Shown: positions 29,772 to 38,632 of the stretch, one piece after another
Layout of the letters: every line of letters starts with the position of its first letter
How positions within the stretch are numbered: the first letter of the stretch is position 1
Notes under the pieces: generated by a model
Databases searched by the model: none
Told to the model about the DNA's origin: nothing
Seen by the model: the letters and a program-made list of their open reading frames with translations, nothing else
Made by a program: the position numbers and the translations under genes
IMG/VR virus record: IMGVR_UViG_3300031862_000012
Coordinates: 1-39,422 of that record
Source: a virus
Direction: 5' to 3' (one strand)
DNA: 39,422 bases

Positions 29772-31463
29772 ATGAGTGAACCAGTCCAAACATTTTTTCA
29801 AAGGGATTTTTCTGGTGGAATGAATACCCGAGATAATCCCGCATCTTTAAATGATAATGAATTTTCTCTGGCTTATAATAACAGGATTTCTGAACGGGGT
29901 ATTGCCAAAAAAAGATATGGGTCAGCGCCATTAGTGGCTGGTGAAACTTCAACTGCGACGATTTCCGGCTTATTTTCCTTTTTCTCCACTTCAACAGCCG
30001 AGCATTTATACAGATGTCAAAATGGCATTTGGAAAGAATACAACGGCAGTGCTTTTACCACGGCTTTTACCACTGTTTCCACCAAGTATTCACGGGCAAT
30101 AATCTTTGACGGGCCGACTGATACCATCGCAACTTCTGGATCAGGCACAATAACTGACGCCACGGTTAATACTTTGACTTATGGCGGTGGTGGCTGGACA
30201 ACCAATTCTCTTGCCGACAAAGTGGTTAAAATGACTACTGGCGGTTCAACTGGCGAGGAAAAGGTGATTGCTTCCAATACCAGAAACGAACTGACGATTT
30301 ACGGCCAATGGAATAATACCCCGATTGCCCCTTCGGATTTTACAATTTATGAGACTGCCCCTCAGGCAATGGTTTATAACGGTTCGGATACGCCATTTAA
30401 GGTTAAGACTATTACCGCCACCAAAAGCACCAGATTTGATTTACCGCTTATCCCTAATCTTATTTTCGCTTTAGTTTGGAATGGACGGGTTTGGGGATTT
30501 ACCAAGAATAGTTCCAAATTATGGTTTTCAGATATTTCTAATTTTGAGAGTTTTCCCGATAATAATTATATCCAAATAGATGCTGGTGATGGGCAGTTTT
30601 TACAAGCCTTAGGAATTACCACTCTGGGACTGGCTATTTATAAGGATTATAAGACTGGAATTCTAACTGGTAATTCCGTAGATACTTACGCTTTTGATAT
30701 TAGAGATCATAAGCACGGTTGTATGGCCCCGGACAGCGTTAAGAGCTGGAAAGGCATCAGTATTTCTTTGGATAAGGCAGGAGTCTATGCTTTTAACGGA
30801 CAGGATAATCTGCCAATAGGCAGACCGATTGAAAATCAATTAGACACTTCTTTAGCCTTAATGGTGAATGCGAAAGCCAATGTCTTTGATGATAAATATT
30901 ATCTGTCTTATCCAGCGACTTCTGCGGCGACTGGCAATAACCGAACCTTGGTTTATGATTTAAAATTCGGCGCTTGGGCGGGAATAGATACTTTGGGTTA
31001 TAACGCTTATACGCTTTATGGCGGTAATAATTATGCGACCAAGGATAATACAGTTAAGGTTTATCGTTTGGAAAATGGCACTTATAACGATGATACGGCC
31101 ACAATTAACTGGCAGTTAGATACCAAAGAATGGGATTTGGGAAGCATCGGAATGCGTAAGAAACACAAGGATTTATTCGTGGAAGCCGCAGGAATTACAA
31201 CCTCAACCAATGTTAATATAAAATCAGAAGTGGATAATGCGGGATTTTCATTAGTTGGTAATATGGATATTGGCGGAGCGGGAGCTTTATGGGACACGGC
31301 TGAGTGGGATGTCTCAATTTGGGCAGGAGCGGATAATCTGATTGAGAAATTCAGGATTGGCGAGAAAGGACGGAATATCAAATTAAGATTTACTAATAAT
31401 ACGACAAATCAAGTCAGTCTTTATAAATACGAGATAAGTTTTTTACAAAAAAAAGTGAAATAG
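29772..31463 (+). CDS. Tail hub/nozzle-like protein (P22 gp10 or T7 gp12 type)
   Basis: 563 aa, beta-rich throughout. The N-terminal FFQRDFSGGMNTRDNPASLN and LAYNNRISERGIAKKRYG blocks are characteristic of tail stabilisation or tubular B proteins of podoviruses, which form a beta-propeller nozzle below the connector. The middle has propeller-like repeats (LIFALVWNGRVWGFTKN, SKLWFSDISNFESFPD). It starts 6 nt after the connector gene. Assignment rests on these blocks, size and gene order. Confidence 0.72.
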   Translation: MSEPVQTFFQRDFSGGMNTRDNPASLNDNEFSLAYNNRISERGIAKKRYGSAPLVAGETSTATISGLFSFFSTSTAEHLYRCQNGIWKEYNGSAFTTAFTTVSTKYSRAIIFDGPTDTIATSGSGTITDATVNTLTYGGGGWTTNSLADKVVKMTTGGSTGEEKVIASNTRNELTIYGQWNNTPIAPSDFTIYETAPQAMVYNGSDTPFKVKTITATKSTRFDLPLIPNLIFALVWNGRVWGFTKNSSKLWFSDISNFESFPDNNYIQIDAGDGQFLQALGITTLGLAIYKDYKTGILTGNSVDTYAFDIRDHKHGCMAPDSVKSWKGISISLDKAGVYAFNGQDNLPIGRPIENQLDTSLALMVNAKANVFDDKYYLSYPATSAATGNNRTLVYDLKFGAWAGIDTLGYNAYTLYGGNNYATKDNTVKVYRLENGTYNDDTATINWQLDTKEWDLGSIGMRKKHKDLFVEAAGITTSTNVNIKSEVDNAGFSLVGNMDIGGAGALWDTAEWDVSIWAGADNLIEKFRIGEKGRNIKLRFTNNTTNQVSLYKYEISFLQKKVK

Positions 31464-31464
31464 T

Positions 31465-31998
31465 ATGCCAAAAGGGATTTATAAACATATACATAGACCT
31501 TGGAATAAAGATAAAAAAGGAATTTTTAGTTTAGAAACTCGAAAGAAAATTAGTGAAGCCCAAAAAGGCAATAAAAAAAGATTGGGTAAGTATCATAATG
31601 AAGAAACTAAAAATAAAATAAGATTTAAAAAATTAGGTAGTAAACATACAGAAAAAACTAAAAAGAAAATGAGTTTAGCCCATAAAGGTAAACAACCAAA
31701 AAATTCAATAAATTGGAAAGGTAAAAATCATCCACATTGGAAGGGTGGCATATCGTTTAACCCATATCCAGTAGATTGGACTAAAACATTAAAACGAAGT
31801 ATCAGAGAACGGGATAAATATACTTGCCAAATTTGCGGAAAAGAACCATCAATTTATTGTCATCATATAGATTATAATAAATTAAATTGTAATCCTGAAA
31901 ATCTAATTACTCTATGTCATAGTTGCCATACAAAAACAAACTTTAACAGAAATTATTGGATTGAATATTTTAAAAAGTTAAGTAATAATTTAATATAA
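31465..31998 (+). CDS. Freestanding HNH homing endonuclease
   Basis: 177 aa. Two or three NUMOD3-type DNA-binding motifs come first (SLETRKKISEAQKGN, HNEETKNKIRFKKLGSKH, TEKTKKKMSLAHKGK), then WKGGIS and an HNH nuclease: CQIC (121-124), HH (133-134), NPENLITLCHSCH (143-155). It starts 1 nt after the tail-hub stop and 4 nt before the next gene, and both flanking genes look intact, so it is an intergenic mobile gene rather than part of an intron. It is a relative of the intron enzyme at 18616. Confidence 0.88.
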   Translation: MPKGIYKHIHRPWNKDKKGIFSLETRKKISEAQKGNKKRLGKYHNEETKNKIRFKKLGSKHTEKTKKKMSLAHKGKQPKNSINWKGKNHPHWKGGISFNPYPVDWTKTLKRSIRERDKYTCQICGKEPSIYCHHIDYNKLNCNPENLITLCHSCHTKTNFNRNYWIEYFKKLSNNLI

Positions 31999-32002
31999 AA
32001 AT

Positions 32003-33670
32003 ATGGCACAAATAACCCGACCAAATTCTTATGCGGCAAATACCACAATCAAATCATCAGAAGTTAATGATGATTTAGATACAATTTATAATGAATTTAA
32101 TGGCAATATTGATAATAATAATATCAAGGCGGCGGCCGCTATTACTAATACCAAGATTTCAGGCACAGCGATTATTTCTAATCCGACTGATAACCAGTTA
32201 ATTACCGCTGCAACAGCCGCTAAAAAGCCGTTAGAGCTTCAAGAACTGGCTTCACAAACCGCTGCGCCTTTTGGAATTTTAGACTCAACTGGCACGAAGG
32301 TTTTTGAATTTTCAACAGCCACATCTTCTAAAAGATTATTAAGGTTTGGTAGCCAGACCAACACTAATTATGTCGGACAATCTGGCAATAACCTTGTTTT
32401 TCGTGATGCTAATTTAGGAGCAGAGTATAATTTACAGCAGTTAATTTCGTCAGGCGTGGCTTCTAACGCCGATACTGATGTTAAGGGAATTACTTACCTT
32501 TCAACCTCGCCGACTTCGGCTTCTGTTCCGATTGCGGTCGGCACAAATGATGGTAGGATGTTTACCACTGCTTATTATCGGACAAGGACGGAAGCTTTTG
32601 CTACCGCAACACCGAATACTACCGCTACGATAACTAATTTGAATTTATTGGTTTCCTCTCCTGGTTATAATGCTAATCCTTATCATACCCATAATAATAT
32701 TAAATTTGGAGGCGACGGTTCAGATGGAGCTTTAAATGTAACTTCTGGCACAACCACGCTTGATGCCGCTTCTGCCAATGTTTTAATAAAACAATATTCT
32801 TCTTTGAATATTTCAGCTGGGGCGACTTTGACTATTTCTAATCCAGGCACAGGCGGGACTGTATTATATTTAAAAGTCAGAGGTGATGTGACGATTGCTG
32901 GAAAAATTGATTTAAAAGGTTTTGGCGGAGCGGGTGGAGCAGCAGTAAATCCTGGCGTGGCTGGTTATGGCATACTTGATGATAGTAATCATTATGGTGT
33001 TAATGGCACATCTGGTTCAGGGTCGACTCCAGGCACGGCTGGATCAGCTGGTGCGGCTTATCTAACCCAAAGTTTTTATACTCCTTTATATGGCAGTATT
33101 ATAAGAAGAGCAATTTATGTCTGGTGCGGCAGTGGCGGCGGAGGCGGAGGCAATGGTAATGGAAGGCCAGGCGGGGTGGGCGGAGCAGGCGGCGGTGCTT
33201 TAATAATTGAATGTGGCGGTAGTTTTAATTTTGTAGCTGGCGGCGAGATTGATATATCTGGTGCAAATGGATCAAATGGTTCCGATGGTGGACCAGGTAA
33301 TGCCGGGGGCGGGGGAGGCGGCGGCGGAGCAGTTGGCAGCGCTTTAATTATTTATAATACTTTAACGGCTGATGCTGGGACTAAAACAGCCACAGGTGGC
33401 AATGGCGGGGCAGGTGGCAACCAACCCCAGGCTGGCACTGGAGCATCTGGGGCTTCTGGCGGCGGTGGTGGTTGTAAATCAATCGCTGGAGCAGGCAGAG
33501 ATGGGGTTTTAAACGCTAATGGCTTAAATGGCAATAATGGCACTAATGGAGCAGGCGGTGGCGGTGGTAGCGGAGCATCCCAGTCGGCTGGCAATACTGG
33601 CGGCGCGGGTGGCACTGGCGGTGCTTTGGCCACAGCATTCCTGGTCGTTCAAAACACAATTTATGCTTAA
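32003..33670 (+). CDS. Tail adhesin with polyglycine domain
   Basis: 555 aa. The N-terminal 200 residues look like a fibre attachment part (TIKSSEVNDDLDTIYNEFNG). Residues about 370-540 are dominated by glycine runs (GSGGGGGGNGNGRPGGVGG, NAGGGGGGGGAV) with Ala, Asn and Ser between and a few hydrophobic strands (ALIIECGGSFNFVAGGEIDI). Such glycine-rich motifs form polyglycine-II sandwiches in receptor-binding adhesins of T-even-like phages. This protein is therefore a candidate receptor-binding protein. It follows the HNH gene by 4 nt. Confidence 0.65.
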   Translation: MAQITRPNSYAANTTIKSSEVNDDLDTIYNEFNGNIDNNNIKAAAAITNTKISGTAIISNPTDNQLITAATAAKKPLELQELASQTAAPFGILDSTGTKVFEFSTATSSKRLLRFGSQTNTNYVGQSGNNLVFRDANLGAEYNLQQLISSGVASNADTDVKGITYLSTSPTSASVPIAVGTNDGRMFTTAYYRTRTEAFATATPNTTATITNLNLLVSSPGYNANPYHTHNNIKFGGDGSDGALNVTSGTTTLDAASANVLIKQYSSLNISAGATLTISNPGTGGTVLYLKVRGDVTIAGKIDLKGFGGAGGAAVNPGVAGYGILDDSNHYGVNGTSGSGSTPGTAGSAGAAYLTQSFYTPLYGSIIRRAIYVWCGSGGGGGGNGNGRPGGVGGAGGGALIIECGGSFNFVAGGEIDISGANGSNGSDGGPGNAGGGGGGGGAVGSALIIYNTLTADAGTKTATGGNGGAGGNQPQAGTGASGASGGGGGCKSIAGAGRDGVLNANGLNGNNGTNGAGGGGGSGASQSAGNTGGAGGTGGALATAFLVVQNTIYA

Positions 33671-33676
33671 TATAAT
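33648..33676 (+). promoter_or_regulatory. Weak candidate promoter before the tail-fibre gene
   Basis: TTCAAA (33648-33653, 4/6), 17-nt spacer, TATAAT (33671-33676), with the tail-fibre ATG 9 nt after the -10 box. TATAATAAAATG-like leaders occur before other genes here by composition alone, so this may be chance. Confidence 0.25.
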
Positions 33677-33684
33677 AAAATGAA

Positions 33685-35445
33685 ATGTCTGAATTTACAC
33701 CGACAATATCAGAACGAGGCAATAATGCGTCATTACAAAGAAATATTAATAATATTTTGCTCATTGATATACGACAGCCTAAAAATCCTGCTAAAGGGCA
33801 GTTTTGGTTTGACCCAGAAAATCAAACTTTAAAAGAATGGACAGGCAAGGAATTTTTAAATATCTATCCATCGGCTGGCGGGACATCTAATCACGCCCTT
33901 TTAACTAATTTAGATTATGCTTCATCAGGACATACTGGTTTTATGGCAAGCGGCAGTGCTGCTCCTACCGATGCTGCTTATATTACCCAAATTCCCAATG
34001 CTACCTTAACCAATGAGCAGGCATTATCAGTGCTCGCTACTGGCATTCTAAAAAACACCACGACGACTGGAGTTTTAAGTATTGCCGTAGCTGGCACTGA
34101 TTACATTGCTACAGAAACTGACCCAGTGGCGATGGCATATCTTGACCAAGCTGTTAAAACTACTTCTTCGCCAACTTTTCTTAGACTGACTTTATCGCAA
34201 GCCACAGGAACTTCACCTTTTGCCATAACTTCTACCACCGTAAATACCAACTTAAACGCTGATTTACTTGATGGTTCTCACGCTTCCGCTTTTCAGGCAG
34301 CTGGCACTTATGTAACGGCGGTTACGGGAACAGCCCCAGTAGTCTCATCAGGTGGCACGACACCAGCAATTTCAATGCCAGTTGCTACAAGTTTAGCTAA
34401 TGGTTATCTATCCTCAACTGACTGGTCAACTTTTAACAATAAACAGAACGCTTTGGTTAATTCAGCGGGACTTATGGCTGCTTTAAATGATGAGACGGGC
34501 ACGGGATTGGCAGTCTTTAATACTTCGCCGACTTTGGTTACGCCTATTTTAGGCACACCGACTTCTGGCACTTTAACAAATTGCACTGGGCTTCCGATTT
34601 CAACTGGTGTTTCAGGTTTAGGCGCTAATGTCGCTACTTTTTTAGCTACACCCTCAAGCGCTAATTTGCTTGCTGCTGTAACTGATGAAACTGGCACTGG
34701 CGCTTTGGTTTTTGCCAACACTCCAACTTTGGTAACTCCTAATATCGGAGCAGCAACCGCAACCTCAATAACTATCGGTGCTAATACTTTAAATACTACT
34801 GAGTGGGCAAATCTTGACGGGCTTAACCAGACATTAGCTACAACTTCCACTCCGCAATTTGCGAGGTTAGGATTGGGAGTAGCGGCTGATGCGACTGATG
34901 TCTTAGCCTTTCCTGCGGCTTCCACAATTACTAATGCTGGACTTTTAACTTTTGCTCTTAATACTGATGTCTCTTCTGGACACGTTTTTGACTTTACTTC
35001 TGATGCTAATATTGAAATGACCAGTTCATCGGGAGTTCAAAGATTTTTTTCAATCAATGCCAAAGTTAATCAATCAGGCACAGCTGGCTATGTCGGGTTA
35101 TATGTTAACATAACAGAAACTGCTCTTGGTTCAGGCAGTAAAAGAATTTTGGATTTTTCAGTTGGGGGGAGTTCAAAATTTATTGTTCAGCAATCTGGAA
35201 CAAGCGGGGTGGCTACTTGCATTGGCACGGGTGGTTATTTTGCGGCGGCTGGGATAGTCGCCACTGGCGATATTGGCTCGATGGGAGCAGGAACCACTGT
35301 GATGACCAATTCGATTGCTAATGTTTCTACGGGCGTTGGCACAATTTTAATGGCTGGCACAACTAACTGCAATTCCTCAGGCTGGCTGAAATTCTGGTAT
35401 GGCTCAACTGCTTATTATATGCCAATGTTTGCTACTATTACTTAA
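33685..35445 (+). CDS. Tail fibre protein with internal repeats
   Basis: 586 aa. N-terminal ILLIDIRQPKNPAKGQFWFD is followed by long Thr/Ser/Ala/Gly-rich beta repeats. Two clear copies are DETGTGLAVFNTSPTLVTP and DETGTGALVFANTPTLVTP, the first followed by LGTPTSGTLTNCTGLPIS. This repeat type is widespread in phage tail fibres. The C-terminal 150 residues are less repetitive (FSVGGSSKFIVQQSGTSG, WLKFWYGSTAYYMP) and may form the tip. No chaperone-type peptidase or depolymerase motif is visible. It would form the side fibre, working with the glycine-rich protein encoded before it. Confidence 0.75.
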   Translation: MSEFTPTISERGNNASLQRNINNILLIDIRQPKNPAKGQFWFDPENQTLKEWTGKEFLNIYPSAGGTSNHALLTNLDYASSGHTGFMASGSAAPTDAAYITQIPNATLTNEQALSVLATGILKNTTTTGVLSIAVAGTDYIATETDPVAMAYLDQAVKTTSSPTFLRLTLSQATGTSPFAITSTTVNTNLNADLLDGSHASAFQAAGTYVTAVTGTAPVVSSGGTTPAISMPVATSLANGYLSSTDWSTFNNKQNALVNSAGLMAALNDETGTGLAVFNTSPTLVTPILGTPTSGTLTNCTGLPISTGVSGLGANVATFLATPSSANLLAAVTDETGTGALVFANTPTLVTPNIGAATATSITIGANTLNTTEWANLDGLNQTLATTSTPQFARLGLGVAADATDVLAFPAASTITNAGLLTFALNTDVSSGHVFDFTSDANIEMTSSSGVQRFFSINAKVNQSGTAGYVGLYVNITETALGSGSKRILDFSVGGSSKFIVQQSGTSGVATCIGTGGYFAAAGIVATGDIGSMGAGTTVMTNSIANVSTGVGTILMAGTTNCNSSGWLKFWYGSTAYYMPMFATIT

Positions 35446-35449
35446 TTAT

Positions 35450-35590
35450 ATGGATATTGTAGAAATAAAAACCGAAAAAGAATTAAAAAAAAGATTAGGT
35501 ATTCCTAATAATTTTAAGATGAAATTTTTAACCAATGAAGAAATGACTGAAGAAATAAAAAATAATAAAATAACTAATTTAAATAATTAA
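35450..35590 (+). CDS. Very small charged protein
   Basis: 46 aa. The ATG at 35450, 5 nt after the tail-fibre stop, is chosen over an in-frame upstream start inside the fibre gene. It is charged and helical (VEIKTEKELKKRLGIPNNFK, NEEMTEEIKNNKITN). The function is unknown; it could be a fibre-associated small protein. Confidence 0.45.
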   Translation: MDIVEIKTEKELKKRLGIPNNFKMKFLTNEEMTEEIKNNKITNLNN

Positions 35591-35610
35591 TTAATAATTA
35601 ATAAAAAAAT

Positions 35611-35769
35611 ATGAAAGCACATATTTCAATTTCGTTATCAGTTTTGCCAGAAGGCGAAAGTCAAAGCCAAAAAACTTATGCTTTGAATTTCAACAATCTT
35701 GATTTAAAAGATACACCTTCTGCTTTTTTAGACAAATTCGCTAAATTAATTGAGGAAAAAACAGAATAA
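35611..35769 (+). CDS. Very small hypothetical protein
   Basis: 52 aa from the ATG at 35611. It has beta-like KAHISISLSVLPEGE and YALNFNNLDLKD segments and a C-terminal helix (AFLDKFAKLIEEKTE). No ribosome site. The next 90 nt (35770-35860) are AT-rich and contain nothing I can identify. Confidence 0.45.
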   Translation: MKAHISISLSVLPEGESQSQKTYALNFNNLDLKDTPSAFLDKFAKLIEEKTE

Positions 35770-35860
35770 TTCAAAAAAAATATTATTATATTTCTCTTAA
35801 ATTTGGTTAAAAAAATTATTTTTGTCAATGAAAAAGAAATTAATCAATTAAATAATCAAA

Positions 35861-36085
35861 ATGCCAAATCCAATACCAATTAATCAAATTCAATTCCAAA
35901 ATCTAAACCAGCAGAATAGTCAAGGGCAGAATTTGTATCTAAAAATTATTCCTTGCTCCCAGACTTTAAGCGGTAATGAAGAACAAGAAGTAATTACCGT
36001 TGAAAAATTACAGGAACTATTAGCCTTTCATCAAGGCAAGGTTTTGGAATTAACCAACCAAATTAGTCAAATTAATAACTTATAA
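35861..36085 (+). CDS. Small Gln/Asn-rich protein
   Basis: 74 aa. The N-terminal half is rich in Gln and Asn (INQIQFQNLNQQNSQGQNLY); the C-terminal half is a coiled coil (ITVEKLQELLAFHQGKVLEL). It lies 4 nt before a membrane coiled-coil gene. It may be a minor tail or virion component. No family is recognised. Confidence 0.5.
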   Translation: MPNPIPINQIQFQNLNQQNSQGQNLYLKIIPCSQTLSGNEEQEVITVEKLQELLAFHQGKVLELTNQISQINNL

Positions 36086-36089
36086 TAGT

Positions 36090-36317
36090 ATGGAATTATT
36101 TAAAACTTTAAATGAATTTACGCCAATGGGAATTGTCGCCTTTGCTCTTTTAATTGTTTATTTTCAATTAAAAAACAAGAAAGAAGTTAATAGTATTAAA
36201 AGCAATCATTTCCCTGAAATCAATGAAAGTTTAAAAAGGATTGAAGATAAGCTGGAAATTTTAAATGATATTAAAACCAATACGGAAATTATTAAGATTA
36301 AATTAAATAATAAATAA
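36090..36317 (+). CDS. Small membrane-anchored coiled-coil protein
   Basis: 75 aa: one N-terminal hydrophobic helix (MGIVAFALLIVYFQL, about 13-27) followed by a basic patch and a coiled coil (INESLKRIEDKLEILNDIKT). This membrane-plus-coil architecture recalls XhlA-type or other lysis-associated proteins, but it is too generic to name. It sits far from the M23/holin genes, so it may be a second lysis component or an ejection factor. Confidence 0.5.
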   Translation: MELFKTLNEFTPMGIVAFALLIVYFQLKNKKEVNSIKSNHFPEINESLKRIEDKLEILNDIKTNTEIIKIKLNNK

Positions 36318-36338
36318 ATTTAGAAAGGAAATAAATTT

Positions 36339-36704
36339 ATGGGAACAGGAGCTTTTACACCTTTGCCAAGGGATAAAAATGGCAGAACATCAGATTTGCC
36401 GCCAGCTGTTTCTTCGCTTGCGGTCAGAACGATTAACGGCATAACGAGTGGTAACGCTACCAGTATTGATTTAAACGCCAATACCACTTTTATTGAGGTT
36501 TCAGCGCATTTAAACAGCGTCTTTATGCGTTATGGCACTTCAGCGACCTCAACAAAATATGATGAATATTTACCGGCCGCCGCTAACATACCCGTAACCA
36601 GAAGATATGCTTTAAATGAAGTTACAATGACTTCTTCTACGATTTCATTTCAAGCGGATAAGATTAATTCCAGTTCGCCATGGCTACGCGTAATACAAAA
36701 ATAG
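36339..36704 (+). CDS. Small beta-rich putative virion protein
   Basis: 121 aa after GAAAGGAAA. The protein is beta-prone and Thr/Ser/Ala-rich (SLAVRTINGITSGNATSIDL, TTFIEVSAHLNSVFMRYGT). Its composition matches the other structural genes, and it is followed by a stem-loop at 36719. It is probably a minor tail or fibre-associated protein. Confidence 0.5.
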   Translation: MGTGAFTPLPRDKNGRTSDLPPAVSSLAVRTINGITSGNATSIDLNANTTFIEVSAHLNSVFMRYGTSATSTKYDEYLPAAANIPVTRRYALNEVTMTSSTISFQADKINSSSPWLRVIQK

Positions 36705-36718
36705 TGGTTGATTTTTTG

Positions 36719-36743
36719 TGCCTCTTTTTTAAAAAGGGAGGCA
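36719..36743 (+). terminator. Stem-loop between tail and internal-protein genes
   Basis: TGCCTC (36719-36724) pairs with GAGGCA (36738-36743), and the T6 and A5G stretches inside extend the stem. No T run follows the stem, but six T precede it, so it could act on the opposite strand or as an RNA-stability element. The arms match those of the stem at 21005-21027. Confidence 0.4.
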
Positions 36744-36770
36744 TTATAAAATTAATTATTTACAAAATTT

Positions 36771-37271
36771 ATGCCAGATAATAATTTAATTCCAACTTAC
36801 CAAGAACCCGATATTTATACCCAGCAATATACCAATCTGCTTGGTCAATATGCTGGTTTAGAAAATGAGCAATGGCAGAGTGATGTTAATTTTCTTAATA
36901 GCAGTTATCGGGCCTATCGTAATGCGATTAACGCCGATATTGAGGCTTTTAAGCCCTATGAGCAGAAAACTTATCAACAAGCATTAAACCGATTGCAGGA
37001 AGGTTATCAAACAAGAGGTCTTTATAAATCTGGCATTCAAAAGCAGGGACGGACTGAATTTCAAGAGGAACGGGGTTATAAGCGGAATGAAATTTTAAGG
37101 GGTTATGAAAGGATGCTTAAAGAAGCCGAGATGCAGTTTCAGCAGAATGTCGCTAATCTGGATTTTCAACAAAGATCAAATCAATTAGGACAGCAGATGA
37201 GTCAGTTACAATTTTCATCTCCCTATCAGCAACAGGGAGCAGCGGCGATACAAAATTATCCGAATTATTAA
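36771..37271 (+). CDS. Gln-rich internal virion protein
   Basis: 166 aa, mostly helical and very rich in Gln/Tyr (YQQALNRLQEGYQTRGLYKS, EMQFQQNVANLDFQQRSNQL), ending PYQQQGAAAIQNYPNY. A short helical protein followed by two larger ones at the end of the structural genes matches the T7 gp14-gp15-gp16 order of internal ejection proteins. The role is inferred from order and composition, not from a matched family. Confidence 0.55.
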   Translation: MPDNNLIPTYQEPDIYTQQYTNLLGQYAGLENEQWQSDVNFLNSSYRAYRNAINADIEAFKPYEQKTYQQALNRLQEGYQTRGLYKSGIQKQGRTEFQEERGYKRNEILRGYERMLKEAEMQFQQNVANLDFQQRSNQLGQQMSQLQFSSPYQQQGAAAIQNYPNY

Positions 37272-37283
37272 TAATAAAAATAT

Positions 37284-38630
37284 ATGCAAGGAATTTTACC
37301 TTCATTTTGGCAAGGATTAAAAAAGGGAACAAGTAATATAGCAAGTCGTTTTTATCAAACTGGTGCGGCAGGCACTCAAATTTTAGGTGGTATGCTTGAG
37401 CCGTTGACTGGCACTGCTTGGAGAAAAAAAAATCTTCCAGGACTTCCATTAAATCCTGCTAATTTACCTATCCAACCAGTTAATCAAGTAAATTTGCCAA
37501 TAGCTCAAGCAAAACAACCACAAATTCCTGCTGGACAAAATATGGCAAATGTTGCCAGACAGCAAGTCGCAACTGGAGCAGGACAACAACCAACGATTAA
37601 TAAATTTGTGCCAACTCCTCAGCCAGCGATTGAAAAACCCATTAGTTTCTTAGAAAAATTGGCAGGGACTGAATATGAAAAAAATGCGTATCAAAAGTTA
37701 CAGGAAATAATGAAAAGCGAAGAAGAAAAATTTAATATTCCAGGACTTACCGAAGCCAGACGAGCGGCTAAACAAGAAATGGATATTTCAGAAAGTTTAA
37801 TTAGAAATGAATTTTTACCTTCACTTCAGGCAAATACCACCGATATTGCAAATTTAAGAAATGCCTTAGAACAGGCACGACAATCTGGTGATTGGAATGC
37901 TCTGGGCACGGCCGCTTCACGATTAAATGAAGCAATCGCGAGAAGAATCAATCTTGAGAGTATGAAGACGGCTAAAATTGATACTAAAAAAGCTTCTTTA
38001 ACCAGTCAATTTGATATAGCAGATGAGGAATTAAATAATGCTTATGAACGAATGCAGGCCAATATAGAACTTTTATCATCTGGTTATGATGTTTCAAGAA
38101 ATGAATTAATCGCGGCCAATAAGGAAGTAGAAGATAAATTAACTGCGGCTAAAGAAGCACAGGATGCTAAAAGTGAAGATGAATATCAAAAGATGAGAGA
38201 TTTTCTTGCAGTTTTTGGAAAAGTTATCAATCCGCAAACAAAAGAAATTGTCAGCGTGCCAGTTAAATCTGGTGGTAAAAGCTACCAGTTTAAGACTGTT
38301 GGTAATAAGGCTTACGCTTTTGATCCTGATACAGGCGAAAGCACGGAAATTGCTGGAGTGGGTGGCAATCAATCTAATATTGATTTATTAAATCAAGCGG
38401 TTGATCCTAAAAAAGGCTTTGGCAGTTTATTATCACAGCAAAATCCTAATGTAGAACAATTGGCACAACTTGCTTTGGATGCTGGTGGAGACTTTAATGG
38501 CTTTATGGCCGCACTTCAGGCGACTGGCAAAATTAAAATTAAAAGCGATGGCAGAATTGTTGATACCCGTGGCTTGAATAAAACTATTGGCCGAGTAGAT
38601 TTTGAAAATCAAACAGTTACTAATGAATAA
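37284..38630 (+). CDS. Helical internal virion protein
   Basis: 448 aa. The N-terminal 120 residues are Pro/Gln/Ala-rich and probably flexible; about 125-300 is a long coiled-coil region (AKQEMDISESLIRNEFLPSL, LNEAIARRINLESMKTAK). The C-terminal part is mixed (GGKSYQFKTVGNKAYAFD, LAQLALDAGGDFNGFMAALQ). It is second in the row of three candidate ejection proteins, the position of T7 gp15. No enzymatic motif is seen. It starts 12 nt after the previous gene, and the next starts 2 nt after its stop. Confidence 0.55.
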   Translation: MQGILPSFWQGLKKGTSNIASRFYQTGAAGTQILGGMLEPLTGTAWRKKNLPGLPLNPANLPIQPVNQVNLPIAQAKQPQIPAGQNMANVARQQVATGAGQQPTINKFVPTPQPAIEKPISFLEKLAGTEYEKNAYQKLQEIMKSEEEKFNIPGLTEARRAAKQEMDISESLIRNEFLPSLQANTTDIANLRNALEQARQSGDWNALGTAASRLNEAIARRINLESMKTAKIDTKKASLTSQFDIADEELNNAYERMQANIELLSSGYDVSRNELIAANKEVEDKLTAAKEAQDAKSEDEYQKMRDFLAVFGKVINPQTKEIVSVPVKSGGKSYQFKTVGNKAYAFDPDTGESTEIAGVGGNQSNIDLLNQAVDPKKGFGSLLSQQNPNVEQLAQLALDAGGDFNGFMAALQATGKIKIKSDGRIVDTRGLNKTIGRVDFENQTVTNE

Positions 38631-38632
38631 TT

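Noticed and set aside
31440-32010. A second group I intron around the HNH gene at 31465
   Set aside because: The upstream gene ends with its own stop at 31463 and the downstream gene starts with its own ATG at 32003. No P7/P9-like pairings or broken frame were found.
33352-33633. Proline-rich minus-strand open frame opposite the glycine-rich domain
   Set aside because: Polyproline is simply the complement of the GGC/GGT/GGA glycine codons; no independent evidence for expression.
34404-34925. 173-aa open frame on the minus strand inside the tail-fibre gene
   Set aside because: It is the complement of Thr/Ala/Gly-rich repeats, has no ribosome site or promoter, and its low-complexity Val/Ala/Pro composition is what an antisense frame of such repeats gives.
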